A DNA stretch of 64,000 nt from Corythucha ciliata. Lineage: Eukaryota; Arthropoda; Insecta; Hemiptera; Tingidae. A program made the position numbers and the translations under genes. The stretch lies in assembly GCA_038030265.1 (NCBI GenBank), contig CM075939.1, forward strand, positions 19,759,253 through 19,823,252, written 5' to 3'. The notes below the pieces were generated by a model. It searched no databases, was not told the origin of the DNA, and saw only the letters and a list, made by a program, of their open reading frames with translations. The number at the start of each line of letters is the position of its first letter. Within the stretch, counting starts at the first letter, position 1. This document shows positions 36,947 through 48,847 of this stretch, one piece after another.

Positions 36947-37924
36947 TTAGAAATACCGCGTCTACATTAGCCCTGTGAACAAAGGACAGGACATTAAAAA
37001 AAAAAAAAAAACAAAAACAAAAAAACAAAAAAAAACAAAAAAAAAAACAAAAACCGAGTTGTGTGAATACGTTTCTTGGCTGGCAAGTGGCAGCTGAGCT
37101 TGAGTTTTGAGACCCCAATACCCTCCACCCAGCACCACCAACACTTGGCGGCGCTGTGAGACCCATTTTACCACTTCTGCCGAATTGGGCCCTATACTCC
37201 TGTAAAACGTATTCACGTTAAAATGGGAGTAACTTTTGGGGCTTGAAAATGAACAATTTCTGTCGGAATAATGTAGGTACATACGGTAACAGGGACGGAT
37301 TTAGAGATTTCCGTCAGGGGGGGGGGGCGATTCTTAAGCACTTTTACATCGGATTTAGGATAATATCGAGCACAAAACTCTGATCATGGAGGAGTATAGA
37401 GTGTCATCTATCGTCGCAGCAGGCGTTCTTTATCTGTAGCCATTTCCCTTAGGCCGGTCGTCCACTAGAAGCGTTTTCGAGAGGCGCTACAACGAGTGTA
37501 CGTACATTCCAAAGCCTTGAATTGAATGTGACAAACAGGAAAAAGAGCCGGATTTTTCATAAATCGTGAAAAGAAACTCAAATCGAGAGTTTAAAACAAT
37601 GTTTGAAGAAACTATAGGTATTGTTGAACTCACGATCTATTGAAACCAAGGAGCCTCGCTCAGTCGCTCCTCGCATTACTCAGCGGATCCTCAGACTGAG
37701 AATGCTGAAGATTTCTTTGAATCACAGTATTCGTACCATTCATCATAGGAATCTTGGAGGGCATGAAGGAGAGATTCAGTCTTCGAGTCACGAGTTCGAA
37801 CTCCTCGTGCTCATTCCGCATAACATAATAAAATTCGACTTGACGGAACTGGAACATCAGCTTCTTTGAGTGTAGTTTATTGAGTCAAGTTCAATATACT
37901 TAATTACTGAACAATGAAGACTCT

Positions 37925-38290
37925 TTCAACGTCTGAGCAAGTTGAGGGTCCGGAAGTCCAGACCCTCAACCTTGCGACCATCAGATGGCGCAGGATTTGC
38001 CCATCATGACAGCAAACACAGCCCTGTACCCTGCTGCGGATCTCCTTAAGATGTGGCCAGTACCTAGGCCGTTGCCGGCCCTTACCTGGCCTGTACCCCA
38101 TCTTTGGCCCAGACTCCCCAGCAGAGTCGGTCCCATCACTCAGCTCGGCTCGTTAGCCGTAACGGGTGGCCAGCCACCCGCGCCCGAGAGGCACGACGTG
38201 GAGGTGGGTCTTTCAGAGCTGGGGATGCTGGCTTGCGCCATGAACCGAAACCGGGCAGGGAAGGTGCCCCTATACTCTGCATAGTAGCCA
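37925..38290. other. GC-rich island inside the 2.93-kb element
   Basis: Markedly richer in G and C than anything around it (for example GGCCGTTGCCGGCCC and CCACCCGCGCCCGAGAGG). A plus-strand frame of 99 codons (37985-38284) and one of 111 codons (38104-38439) overlap here, which is expected from composition. No known protein was recognised. It may be a piece of a retroelement or a captured host fragment. Confidence 0.4.
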
Positions 38291-39453
38291 AGACTCAAGA
38301 GTCGTCCTTGCCAATCTGGGCCTTCATTTTTTGCCCAGTATTCTGTGTGGGAGGCACACGACGAACTTTTTTACTGTTTGACCCTTTTAAGAAATCTAAT
38401 GTCCCCACGCACATTAATGGCCACATTTTAATTAATTAGGTAATTTAATAAATGCAGAATTAAGAAGAGAAAAGAAGACGAGGAAGGATAGGACGGGGGT
38501 CGAGGTATCATCTGTTCAGTTCCCCAAACCTCTAGAACCGCAACTCGAAGGTAGAATGCTGCCAGAAAAAAAGCTCTTGAAACAAATCTGGGAAAAAGTC
38601 GGACATTTCTTGCGCAAGTCCTTGTCTGCCCATATGGCAATATATTTCAGTGTTTAAACTTGGTTCATACCATGTTCAAACGAAGCATTTTGGTTGTTTG
38701 TTTCACTTCAGGAGAGGGTTTAAGAGAGGAGGTAATAAAAATGCTTCAAATATGTGCGAATAATTTCATACTAAGCCCCTCCATGGGCTGCAAAATGGTG
38801 ATAATAAAAAAGAAAAAATTCTAAAACCACATTTGCAGTTATTCAATTCTGATTTTATTCTTCAACCTCCGTCTCACGAAACGTATCGATGAAAACTCGT
38901 CGTTCCGGGGGCACCTCAACATGAAGTCACATCATAGTTGCGCATTTATCACACTCCTTCACATGTACTTTCTCTTCACTTTTTCCTCAATTTGGGACGT
39001 TTTCAGTCAAGTGCCGGTAAGGTTGAGGGAAAGGGATAAATGTAGTAGCTGGGTCAAAACCAGGTCGACCCGGAATGGAAGAACTCTTACAGTCACTGAA
39101 GCAGCAATAGTATCGCATTTTTCTGACTTTAGATGAGAAGCACGCGAAGGAAGTGTAATTGCAGACTCGAAATAAACGAAAAACTCAAAAATCATGTAGT
39201 ATTTGAAACCGAAATACACTCGTAGTAATGCTAGTAATGTAAAAAAAAAATACTGTTAAAGAGGCTCTAGGCAACTAGAAATAAACCCATAACCTGCAGT
39301 TCTAAACCTTCGCTTTTTCCACGGAAATCGTCTATTTCTTGAACATCATTCAACCAAACAAACCTAAAACTTCACTTTTAATGTTTTTAACTACTTAAAA
39401 CACCAGCTACAATAGAAGACAGGACAGAAAAGTCTCCGTGTGTACACGGCTTA

Positions 39454-39707
39454 ATGGCTAAAGTAGGTAATTTTGGAGGATGTGGGGTAAAATATAGTAT
39501 AACGCCAAACGGCCCAACAACGACCCACAAAGCAACTCCAAACAAACCACCGGACGCTCCTGTTGAAGTTGTTGGATCGACGTCCAACAAATCTTATAAG
39601 GGATTACAGAAACACGTGTCTCGGGTCTTTGGGAGTGCAATCGACGCAGCATTTAAAGCGTCTTCAAATGTGAACTGCCAAACCCACAATTTCAAGCTGT
39701 ATCGAAT
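39454..39707 (+). CDS. possible coding exon of unknown gene
   Basis: The frame runs from an ATG that shares its A with the TAA target duplication of the 2.93-kb element to a GTAAGAG donor-like site at 39708. The encoded piece contains KSYKGLQKHVSRVFGSAIDA and looks more protein-like than neighbouring frames. If the transposon is removed, the frame is also open leftward (KYDFI before the Met). No domain was recognised and no downstream exon could be fixed, so this is tentative. Confidence 0.22.
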
Positions 39708-39879
39708 GTAAGAGCATGAATCCCTGCGTGTGTTGCTCTTTGATCAACAAGTTTCAGCTATCACAGCTCGCGTGTGAAGTCAGTTTTGGTGCTCATCAAA
39801 GCCCCGTACACAAGCTCTACGTATGCGTGCTGTGGAGTCTAATAGCGATTTCCATTCAACAGCGAATATCAAAAACCAG

Positions 39880-40085
39880 CAGAGCGCCAAACCACAAGAA
39901 AGCTCCAACGTCAAAAAAGGCCCAAACACAGCAAGACTCCAACCACATAAAGCTTTAGGCATTGTAAACCCCCAAGCACAGTTAAGCTACGAAGCACAAT
40001 AAAACTCCAACCACAGCAAAGCTCCAAACCACAGCAAAGATCTAAAACACGGCATAGCTCAAACCCCAAACCACAGCAAAATAAG
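39880..40085 (+). repeat. minisatellite, about 18-19-bp unit
   Basis: Imperfect repeats of the type CCAAACCACAGCAAAGCTC, clearest at 39995-40075, decaying to the left. Confidence 0.75.
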
Positions 40086-40089
40086 GCGG

Positions 40090-41890
40090 TCGAGCCTACA
40101 TGCAATTATTGAGAGGAAACCTGGACCTCACAGCTGAGAGTACACTCAAGTACTTGACATAACTAAATGGACGAATTATTATATTCTAAAGAGTCACAGA
40201 AATACTTTATTTATACCACTTTTCACTATTCGCAACTTCGATTTACTCCTTTACCAACGAAGTTGCTGGTCGAAGGTACGGTTATCTTCAATTTTGGGCA
40301 TTTTCTTTCAGACAATCACAGCGTTTGCTATGTAATGCCACATCGCGTGCCTACTATTGACCAACGTGGTCCCGTACCGTTATAGAATCAGGGCTTTCAT
40401 CCTGGGCTATCCCATGATCACAGATGGACTACTCTTCATCTTCATTGGATCTTCATTGGGATTTCAACCGCCATCACTCTCTCTCCATTCTAACATAATG
40501 GATTCCTCAATTAGGAATTTATAAGAATCTCGTAAGTTGGGCAAAGCACTGTTTGCTTCGAATTTTAAAAAAGTGTTGTTATCCGACAATCAATTACAAA
40601 CACAATTGACAACTACCGAAGAAGCGCTGGACACTTGGCCAGTCACAACTGTAGGGCCGGACACGAAACCTTCTTGCATCATTCCATCTTCCGCGTACTT
40701 ATGGTCCGCCAGATCTTCAATCATCCGATCTAGTTACCAGCCGTTTTCCCACAGACATCTGAAGTAGAGTTGTTTAAAGTTTTCGGTTGTACATACGAGG
40801 GCGACCAATCGTTCTCCAGCGTTTCTGAGATACGTTCACGACCCACCATGTCCTGTGCCTTAAGGAACGACCTCTGAAATCTGAGCTACTGAAAAACCCC
40901 ATAGGTAGGTAACATATATCGTGCAAGTGAAGTGCGACACAAAGCGGGCAGCGACAACAAATAGTGGGATGGATTACTGAACTTCGATCTGAGTTGGATC
41001 GCCCAGTGCGCACGACCAAAAGGGACCCTGGATAAGACTATCCGCTGGAACTCGATGGCCACTCACAATCAGATCGACTCGACACTCCTCCTCCTAATTG
41101 CTACATCTCCAGAAGCCCTTTGTGATCCAACGGCATCACCTAAAAACAATTTTCCTTTGCCTTGGGAGTGTCGCTAAAAGCGAAGAGGGACATATGAGTA
41201 TGTATGGGTGGACTGCGCGCCACCAGGGTGATGCCTTTCTGTGGAGGCAGGAAGGAGGGGAAAAAAGAGAGAGAAAGAAAACGGTGACGCCGCGGAATAG
41301 TAAAAAGAAGGTAACCAGCTGATCAAGAAAAAATATAGAAGAAAGAAATGAGAGAGCTTCTTGTGCTTGGCAGGACGAAAGCGATTTCGGTGAGTAAAAA
41401 AAACTATTCATAATTCTTTGAGCATAAAATCTTTACCATGGAGCTAACCATGCAATTTAGCAATTACATTAAAATAGAGATAACTGGTCCGGGAAACGGT
41501 GCCTCAGAAGTTAACGAAATAAAAGAGATATTTGGTCAGAGGAACGATATCTCAAATTATCTCTACGGAAACGGGAAGAGACACGATCACTATATTGTAT
41601 GCATTTCAATCACCTGTAGCTACAACTATCAGTCTAAACATAAAACGCGGAGGACGTGGACACCTATAAGGGGATGATGAGGAGGGTGTCAATTAAAGAC
41701 TAAAAATTTATCAATATCTTGTAACGCTGCGTACAGATTTGGAACTAGCCAAATCAACCCGCTATATGGAACTAACCATAAATTAACCAGATTTGGAACT
41801 AGCCAAATTAACCATCGCAGTTTGGATCGACACAAACAAACTAATTTTATCTTGGTTATTATTAATTACTCATCGCAGAGTAAGGAACTC
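40090..41890. other. unassigned sequence
   Basis: No gene established. Less AT-rich patches at 40600-41050 and 41100-41330 carry frames of 70-90 codons on both strands with no recognised motif. Near 41730-41820 a short phrase TTTGGAACTAGCCAAATNAAC is repeated twice. Confidence 0.4.
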
Positions 41891-41892
41891 GC

Positions 41893-42360
41893 GACATCAC
41901 GCGTGTCATGTGATAACGAAACCGGTACTCCCTACATATGTTAAATGATAACAAGTTTTGTGTTTTTTTCAAGTGTTTTTTCATGGTCAACGTCCGTAAC
42001 ATAATGGGGAAAAATTAGTCAGTTGCCTAAAGTGACGGGAACAGAAGAACATGGTTTCTGATACATTTATACTCAAACGTCAAGCAAGCTCCTAAGCCTT
42101 TCGGCGGTCGACTTTCTCCCAAGACTGGGCTAATTGATAGCTGACACCGTTAAACCCTCGATGTTTGGGAAACAATGAAATGACAATGTTGTATCTCGGT
42201 TACGACGGGAAGAGCAACCAAAGACATAGCAGTTTTCTCTGGATTCACCCTTGAGAGACATCGCACGAGCGCCTTATAATTTCTTTATTGATACTCGCCA
42301 GCTCACCGTTTCGTTTTAGTTCTCAGAGAACGGCATGTTCTCATCACGCGGCGCTATAGC
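41893..42360 (-). repeat. arm of the foldback family, copy with an empty insertion site
   Basis: Matches the left arm of 51588-53315 in the same direction and 47090-47566 in reverse. It contains ACCGGTACTCCCTACATATG uninterrupted, showing the site before the 288-bp insertion seen at 51639-51926. The outer CACTAGCGGCGCTAGTG end is degraded here. Confidence 0.82.
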
Positions 42361-45300
42361 TACAATGAGGAAGAAACATGAATTTTTTTTATTTGTTATT
42401 CTGAAAGCTTGGTCAACCATAAACACGATGAGATGTATTTCTACCGAATTATTCATCAATACAACCATTTAAAAATGTTTAAAAGTAGTTAATTTGAAAT
42501 TTCTGTTTTCCCTCTAAGCGATTTTATACTCTGCCCCTCCTGCCTATATCAAGTGTAACGTAATTATTTCAGATTGAGTCCTACTGCGGTAGCTTAAACA
42601 TTAGACTGAAGCCAAATATTAATATCTTATTTGTTTTGATAGTGATTGATAAAATCAAATAGGTAAGTTTGTTTATTATACATATACAAATTAGGTAATT
42701 GACTATGATGTCTATATTTCTATGGAGCTTCCATCTCTTTTTTGTAGGACATAGCCAATACTTTGGTCTCCATAAGTTTTTCGGGCCGACCTGATTAAAA
42801 AAACACTGGAGAAATGATGAATCCGATAATCATGCTCCATTTGTTAACTTACATTTATACACGCACCTCTACAATTTGGAGTTTTGAATTTCCGTAGAGT
42901 TCTTGAGAACTTCGGAAATGTATTCAAAAATCTTCCAGTTTGTTATGGTCGGCAGATTGTTTGAATCAGCCTTTCAAATTTGACCTGGGTCATTATTAAT
43001 GATCTCTAATGGGAAAAATATAAGTTTAATAAAACAATCTAGGTACCTTTAACTCACGGATATAACCGTTCGCAGATGAAATGTCTCACCTTTTTTATAG
43101 ATTGAACGAAGAACTCGCCTCGAAGAAAGTAAACACGAGCCCGCACAAGCCACACGGATATAATAAACCAAAATAAACAAAAACGTATGTGAGAGGTTGG
43201 TGAGTGAGAAAATATACCGCCCCAATGCTTCAGAAGTGTATGCAGTAGCCTCGTGTAAGCTCTGGTACGTCACACAGGGGGCTGAGGTAGGTAGTTACCC
43301 CCTCGAATCCTGTCCATACATAAAAATTTAATATTTTAAATATTTTGCATTCATTTTTGTGGTGAAAAAGGATGCCAATCGGGTTATTTAACCGAATTTC
43401 ACAACAAAAAAGCGTCAGAGACCAAAATTTCTGATACGTCCACCTTCCTCATTAAGACTTTCTTCTAACTCTTTTGATAACCACGCCCCTGGTCGACGCC
43501 AAAACGACCACTTGTTATATACGATCGGAAAATTTCACCATTATCACCGTGCCTTCTTTATGAATAGGAAAAAAACTTGACATCACTCAAAGCTACAAGT
43601 GGTTTTACAACCCTTCGTTTCGCTTCGGTAAAATTCGAAGGCCCTAGAGAGCCGAATAGTGAACCCCCCCGCCACCGCCAGCCCACGCTTTCTTCAGGCT
43701 CAGGCAACAGGATTCTATAGAGAAACGGGGGAACCGGGGGATTTTTCCAATTTTCCATCCACCCTCTTTTTGTTATACATTGAAAACCATCATCTTCATC
43801 CCCACCAAGAATGGATAACGCTATAGCGGGGGCGAGGATATAGGCTGCTGACGAGGAGGGGCGTTAATGGGGTGCCCCCTCATACCCCTGGAAAGTCCAC
43901 CGACTGCTGAAGAACAACAGTTCATCGCCGACCTCCGTCAATTTCGTTTTCACCTGTCTCGAAGAGAGCCACCCCATAGTGCGAGAAAGAGGCGACGAGC
44001 GAAAGAAATACGAGGAGACTAGGTAAATTAATTAATAATTATTCATTTTTGAAAGTGAATAACAAAAAGTTTCTATTCTATATTTGACCCTTCCTATCTC
44101 AGCTTCTTGGGTGCGTACACCAACCCACTATTAATTAGGGAACTCATTCCAAAACCTCCAAGCCAAATTTATGATGACTGATCGTTCAGTCAGAAGATAC
44201 ATAGTGATCTGATCTATGCTGCTGATCGCATACGCATACGATTTATGCTTTTTTGGGGATGGAAACTTTAGGCTTCGAATATCACCTATATTTCATACTC
44301 GGGTGTCCTCAACCCTTTATTTGTCACTTACTTTATTTATTGAAGGTTCCGAGCCGGATAAATTCTGTTCGGGTGATATGGAAAGAGAGACATTTTATTG
44401 AAAGGACTGACTCTCCCACTGGGAAAAATCCTTTGATATGAAAGAAGTAAATACTTCCTTCGCACTTCATTTAATGTGTTTAAAAAAACAATTTTGATTT
44501 AGAAGTTTCCCTATCCGTTCTATCAGGCTCCTTCATATTGTTATCCTCCCCCACACTTCAAAATAGCTCTCTGGTTCGTCCCATATCTTATTCTCCCGTA
44601 ACTTTTCCATGAACTTCTGAAAGCAGCAAAGTCCTCAGCCAAGCCTTTATCAATAAAATGAGAAGTTACTGCGTGTTTACCGTCGGTTATCGGACAAGGG
44701 AACGTCGTAAAAAGATCCCCGACATTCTCATAAACATGTTCGCAGAGTTTCACCATGTAAACCGCCCTTTTCTTAATTTGGCAAGTGGGCCTTTCTATTT
44801 TTTTTTTTTCTATTAAGTCGCTTTCTCTTTAAACATTGATCGTGCAATATGACATTCGATTTGAACGTTAATCCAATTCTACGGTTTTGCCCGCATTTTT
44901 TAAGCACGAGCAGCAAATGAACATATATTTTATGTCGAATACGCTTAACGAATTCCACGTTTCTACTACTATAATAATACAGTTTGAATAGAAACAACGA
45001 ACGTGACGAGAAAAAATACCCCTCCCCCACCAACCACCACGAAATACTTTTTGTAACTCATATTGTCTCCCCTCTTTGAACTCAAGACTTTTTCAATGTA
45101 CGCTTCGAATTCTATTAGATTACAAATGCATATTTTTACGTATATTTTGTAACTGTCAAGATACATGAAGTGAGATGAAAAGTTATGTAGTTGAGTGCTA
45201 TTAAAAGTTGGTGAACTTTTCGTGCAAAAGTGCGCGTGTGGTGTATATGATAATGAGGGCATCACGAGTGCTTTCCAAGAAAAATTAGTCATATTTTTAT

Positions 45301-45839
45301 CTGATTGAGATAATTAAGCGAAGAGCGGTGGACGGGAGGAGTGGGGAAAGCCCTAAAATTCCCGGGAAAGTAATGTCTCATTCGCATCACACCACAAGAA
45401 GGATATAGCAGAATTTTGAATGGAATTACTGAAAGTGTTCTTTCCACTTAATACTTTAGGAACTTAAAACTTTAGGTGGTTATGTGGGGAGAGTGGAGAC
45501 AAGAAAGAGTGCTTTGAAAAGCTTTGTACCCAGCTTAAGTTCAATTTTGAAATACGCTTAGATTAACTTTGTTTACTACATTCACTGTGAAGTTCTTTAC
45601 CGAACTATCCGCGTGATTCTGTTGGCTGTTAATTTAAAACCTCGGTCTCCTTCGCATGGCCTTTTCACCCGTAGCCCATTCGAACCTTTATCTTGTCTCT
45701 GTATACCTACTACCACTATTGTCTTGAAACATTTTTTCTCAAGACGTTTCACGTTTCTTCGGTTCGTTCATATCCCCATTATTGTGTTCTCGGTCCGAAA
45801 AATCGTGTACTTTACTTAACTCGTTACCTACCTCTGTGA
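42361..45839. other. unassigned sequence
   Basis: No gene recognised. Around 43370-43470 the text (GGTTATTTAACCGAATTTCAC, TTTCTGATACGTCCACC) loosely resembles the spacer of the foldback at 52500-52600, possibly another decayed family member. The remainder is AT-rich with short random frames. Confidence 0.45.
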
Positions 45840-45845
45840 GTCGAG

Positions 45846-47089
45846 CGTTAATTTTAGGCGGGAATTAGCAGTTTGTCTCAGTTTTAGCCGTGAATAAGCG
45901 GGCTATATGGTTATTTCGAAAATTTGAAAAATTCTCATGGTCCCACACACTGTCATCACACACCCTCACAATACCATGACAACGTTTTGTCATTTTGTGC
46001 GCCCTAAAAATAGCAAAACTGACTATTCGCGCTTTAAAAACGGCCAAACCAACTTTACGAGTCCAATAAAAATGGTAAAACCGACGTCTCGTGCCCTGAA
46101 AATATTACACTGGCTATTCACTCTCTATAAATGACCATACTGACAACTTGCGCCCTAGAAATGGCAAACTTACCATTTACACCCCATGGCTCGTCGGACT
46201 ATTCGCATTATAAAAATGGCAAAACTGACTGTTGGCGTTCTCAAAATTGTTAAACTAACGAGGGCGTAAATATCCAGTTTTTCGGGCACGAACTTGAAAG
46301 GTGTAATAGGGTTCAGTTTGGCTATTTTTGACGACCGAATGGTCGATTTTACCATTTTCAGGACGGGAATCAAATGCTTAGGGGTTTAAAGTGCGAATTG
46401 TTAGTTTAACCATTCATAGGCCGCATGGAGTCAGTTTTACCAGCTTTAGAGCGTCAATAGCCAGTTTGGCCATTTTTACGGCGCAAACTGTCAGTATGGT
46501 CATTTCCAGGACATGGATCCGTCATTTTAGTCAATTTCAGGGTTACGAATTCAGTTTTGCTATTTTAAATGCGTGAATCGTTAGTTTAACCATTTTGAGA
46601 ATGCAAACAGTCAGTTTTGCTATTTCTAAAGCCGGATACACACATGCGGTACTTGCCAAGTAACGAGCAACAAATTTTTGAAATTCTCAGCTGGTTGGTT
46701 TCTAGGCAATCGCTAGAAATTGATTGAATATTTTGCAAGTTACTTGGCAAGTACCGCATGTGTGTATCCGGCTTAAGGTGCGAATAGTCCGACAAGCTCT
46801 TTGTGGTGTGCGAATGGTCAGTTTGCCATTTCTAAGGCACAAGTTTACTTAATATGATCATTTATACGTAGGGAATGAATAGTGTAATATTTTCAGGGCA
46901 CGAGACGTCGGTTTTTCAATTTTTAGGGCTCGTCAAGAAGTTGGTTTGGCCATTTTTAAGGCCCGAATTGTCAGTTTTGCTATTTTTAGTGCGCAATTAT
47001 TCCAGTCAAAGCAAGGATTTCGCAGTTTTTAGGGCAGGAACCGTCTGCCCGGGATTTTCCAAGCGAGAATCGTTAGTTTGACCATTTTG
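45846..47089. repeat. segmental duplication copy 1: inverted B-type array
   Basis: Near-identical to 48848-50091, exactly 3002 bp apart. It is built of 29-31-bp monomers. From about 45980 to 46270 they run in reverse (GCGCCCTAAAAATAGCAAAAC type) and from about 46390 to 47080 forward (GCGAATCGTCAGTTTTGCCA type), so the array is head to head. A 144-bp MITE interrupts the forward part in both copies. Frames of 60-70 codons repeated between copies are by-products. Confidence 0.93.
46630..46773. mobile_element. 144-bp hairpin MITE, TAA target duplication
   Basis: AGCCGGATACACACATGCGG and CCGCATGTGTGTATCCGGCT, arms of about 35 bp continuing through TACTTGCCAAGTAAC, flanked by TAA (46627-46629 and 46774-46776). 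Inserted in a B-array monomer. An identical copy sits at 49632-49775 because of the duplication. Confidence 0.92.
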
Positions 47090-47566
47090 ATGCACCTGTG
47101 CCGTTCTCTGAGCACTAAAACGAAACGGTAAACTGGCGAGCACCAATGAAGAAATGATAGGGCGCTCGTGGGATGTCTCTCAAGGGTTAATCCAGAGAAA
47201 ACTGCTGTGTCTTTGGTTTCTCTTCCCATCGTAACCGAGAAACAACATTGTCATTTCATTGTTTCCCAAAAATTGAGGGTTCAACGGTGTCAGCTATCAA
47301 TTAGCCCAGTGTCTTGGGAGAAAGTCGACCGCCGAAAGGCTTGGGGGCTTGCTTGACGTTCGAGTATAAGTGTATCAGAGACCATGTTCTTCTGTTCTCG
47401 TCACTTTAGGCCAACTGACTACTTTTTTCCCATTATGTTACGGACGTTACACGAAAAAACACTTTTAAAAAACACAAGACTTGTTATCGTTTAACATATG
47501 TAGGGAGTACCGGTTTCATTATCACACGACACTAGCGCCGCTAGTGATAGCTACAATCGCCAATAT
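47090..47566 (+). repeat. arm of the foldback family (forward)
   Basis: Runs from GTGCCGTTCTCTGAGCACTA to CACTAGCGCCGCTAGTG and GCTACAATCGCC. It matches the right arm of 51588-53315 and the reverse of 41893-42360. The partner arm is missing, so it is a half element. Reading frames (47168-47356) are partly shared with other copies but broken by frameshifts, so no conserved protein is claimed. Confidence 0.85.
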
Positions 47567-47589
47567 GTATTTCGTGTATGAGACCATGG

Positions 47590-48365
47590 AGGCAAATTGG
47601 CGTTTTCTCAATTTTAGACTTAGCGATTATTAGAGAGAAAGAATTAGCGATTTTTCCAAATATTTGCCACGATCTAAGCGCTTTTTCTCAGTTTCCTCAA
47701 TTTGCCGCGAGTTAGCGGATTTCCTCAAATTGATCCGCTATTAACGTTAAAATCCGTTGCAGTAGCGAATGAGCAGCAGCTTCTTGACCACTTAAGCCGC
47801 GAATTTTCTCAATTTTAGCAGCGAACAAGCTCTTTACCTACATTTTAGACATGAATTAGCGAGTTTCTCGGTTCACATCACACGAATTTGACGTTTTCCC
47901 CAATTTGAGCGTTTTTCTACACTTCTTAGTCATTCGTATTAGCGTTTTATCTCCATTTTAACCGCGAGTTACCGCGTTTCCTCAATTTTAGTCACAAATT
48001 AGCGGATTTTCTCAAGTTGATCCGTGAACTAGCGGTTTCTTGTTCATTTCATTTTAGCAGCCAATATTATTCCTAGTTTTTAGCCGCTTTTACTCAATTT
48101 CAGTTCCGAATTAGAGGATTTTCACAAAATTCAGTGAATTACCGTTTTTCTATATTTTCGCTTCGAATTAGAGTTTTTTCTCTATTTTGCCGTGAAATAG
48201 CGCTCTTTCTCATTTTAGCCGCGAATTATTTTCTCAATTTTAGCGGCCGAGTTCTTAATTGCAGCCCCAAACACCGCATTCCTCAATCGTATCTGTAAAT
48301 TAGCGCATTGTATCTCAAATTGATCGGAAAATTAGCGTTTTTCTCCATTTTAAGCGCTTTTTGCC
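47590..48365 (-). repeat. A-type degenerate array, reverse orientation, longest in window
   Basis: About 25 imperfect monomers of the TTTTCTCAATTTTAGCCGCG / AATTAGCG type at roughly 30-bp steps. It ends directly at the inverted-repeat element at 48366. Confidence 0.88.
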
Positions 48366-48796
48366 AATGGGGAACTTGCACATTTTTCAATCATCGGTGT
48401 TTCTTGAAGAGGGCACTTCAACAAGACAATTGCCCACATTAAACATTGAAATCAATCAAGGTTTTTTTTTAGGCGAATTTTTAAAAATTATGAGTGGGGG
48501 TTTGATGACGTCAAAGGGCAGTTAATGAAATGGACGGTGTTGGGAAGAGGGGGAAGACGCGTTTTCTGGGGTTTAATTTTGCTTGTTATTTGTAAACAAA
48601 ACATTTTAGAGTTTCCTCAAATGCTTCAAAACTGCTCTTTGACGTCATTTTTCTCTCGCACCATCCATCCCCTCCTGAAGAACTTTGAAATTTATTTTAA
48701 AATCACCAGACGCACCAATCGGGCTGCAACTACCGTTGATATCCTTGTCCGCTTGTGCCAATTCACCGATAATACTTTTCCCCCAAGTTCCCCATT
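48366..48796 (+). mobile_element. non-autonomous inverted-repeat element, copy 2
   Basis: AATGGGGAACTTG and CAAGTTCCCCATT form a perfect 13-bp terminal inverted repeat. The interior matches 17852-18299 in the same orientation. It lies within an A-type array, which resumes at about 48800. Confidence 0.87.
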
Positions 48797-48847
48797 AGCG
48801 ACTTTTTAAAACATTTGTCCCCATTTTAGTTGCGAATGAGTGTTTTA

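Larger units (their letters stand above)
36519..39451. mobile_element. 2.93-kb inverted-repeat element, TAA target duplication
   Basis: Ends AGCCCTGTACACACGGA and TCCGTGTGTACACGGCT. The terminal inverted repeat of about 34 bp continues through ACTTTTCTGTCCTGTC, and TAA lies on both sides (36516-36518 and 39452-39454). It holds a nested MITE (36698-36946), a poly-A/(CAAAA) tract (about 36988-37055), a G11 run (37317-37327) and a GC-rich patch (37925-38290). No transposase motif was found. The minus-strand frame at 37660-37857 and others may be remnants of its genes. Termini and duplication resemble PIF/Harbinger. Confidence 0.75.

Noticed and set aside
37791..37815. GTTCGAACTCC as a tRNA B-box
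   Set aside because: No A-box or cloverleaf could be placed around it.
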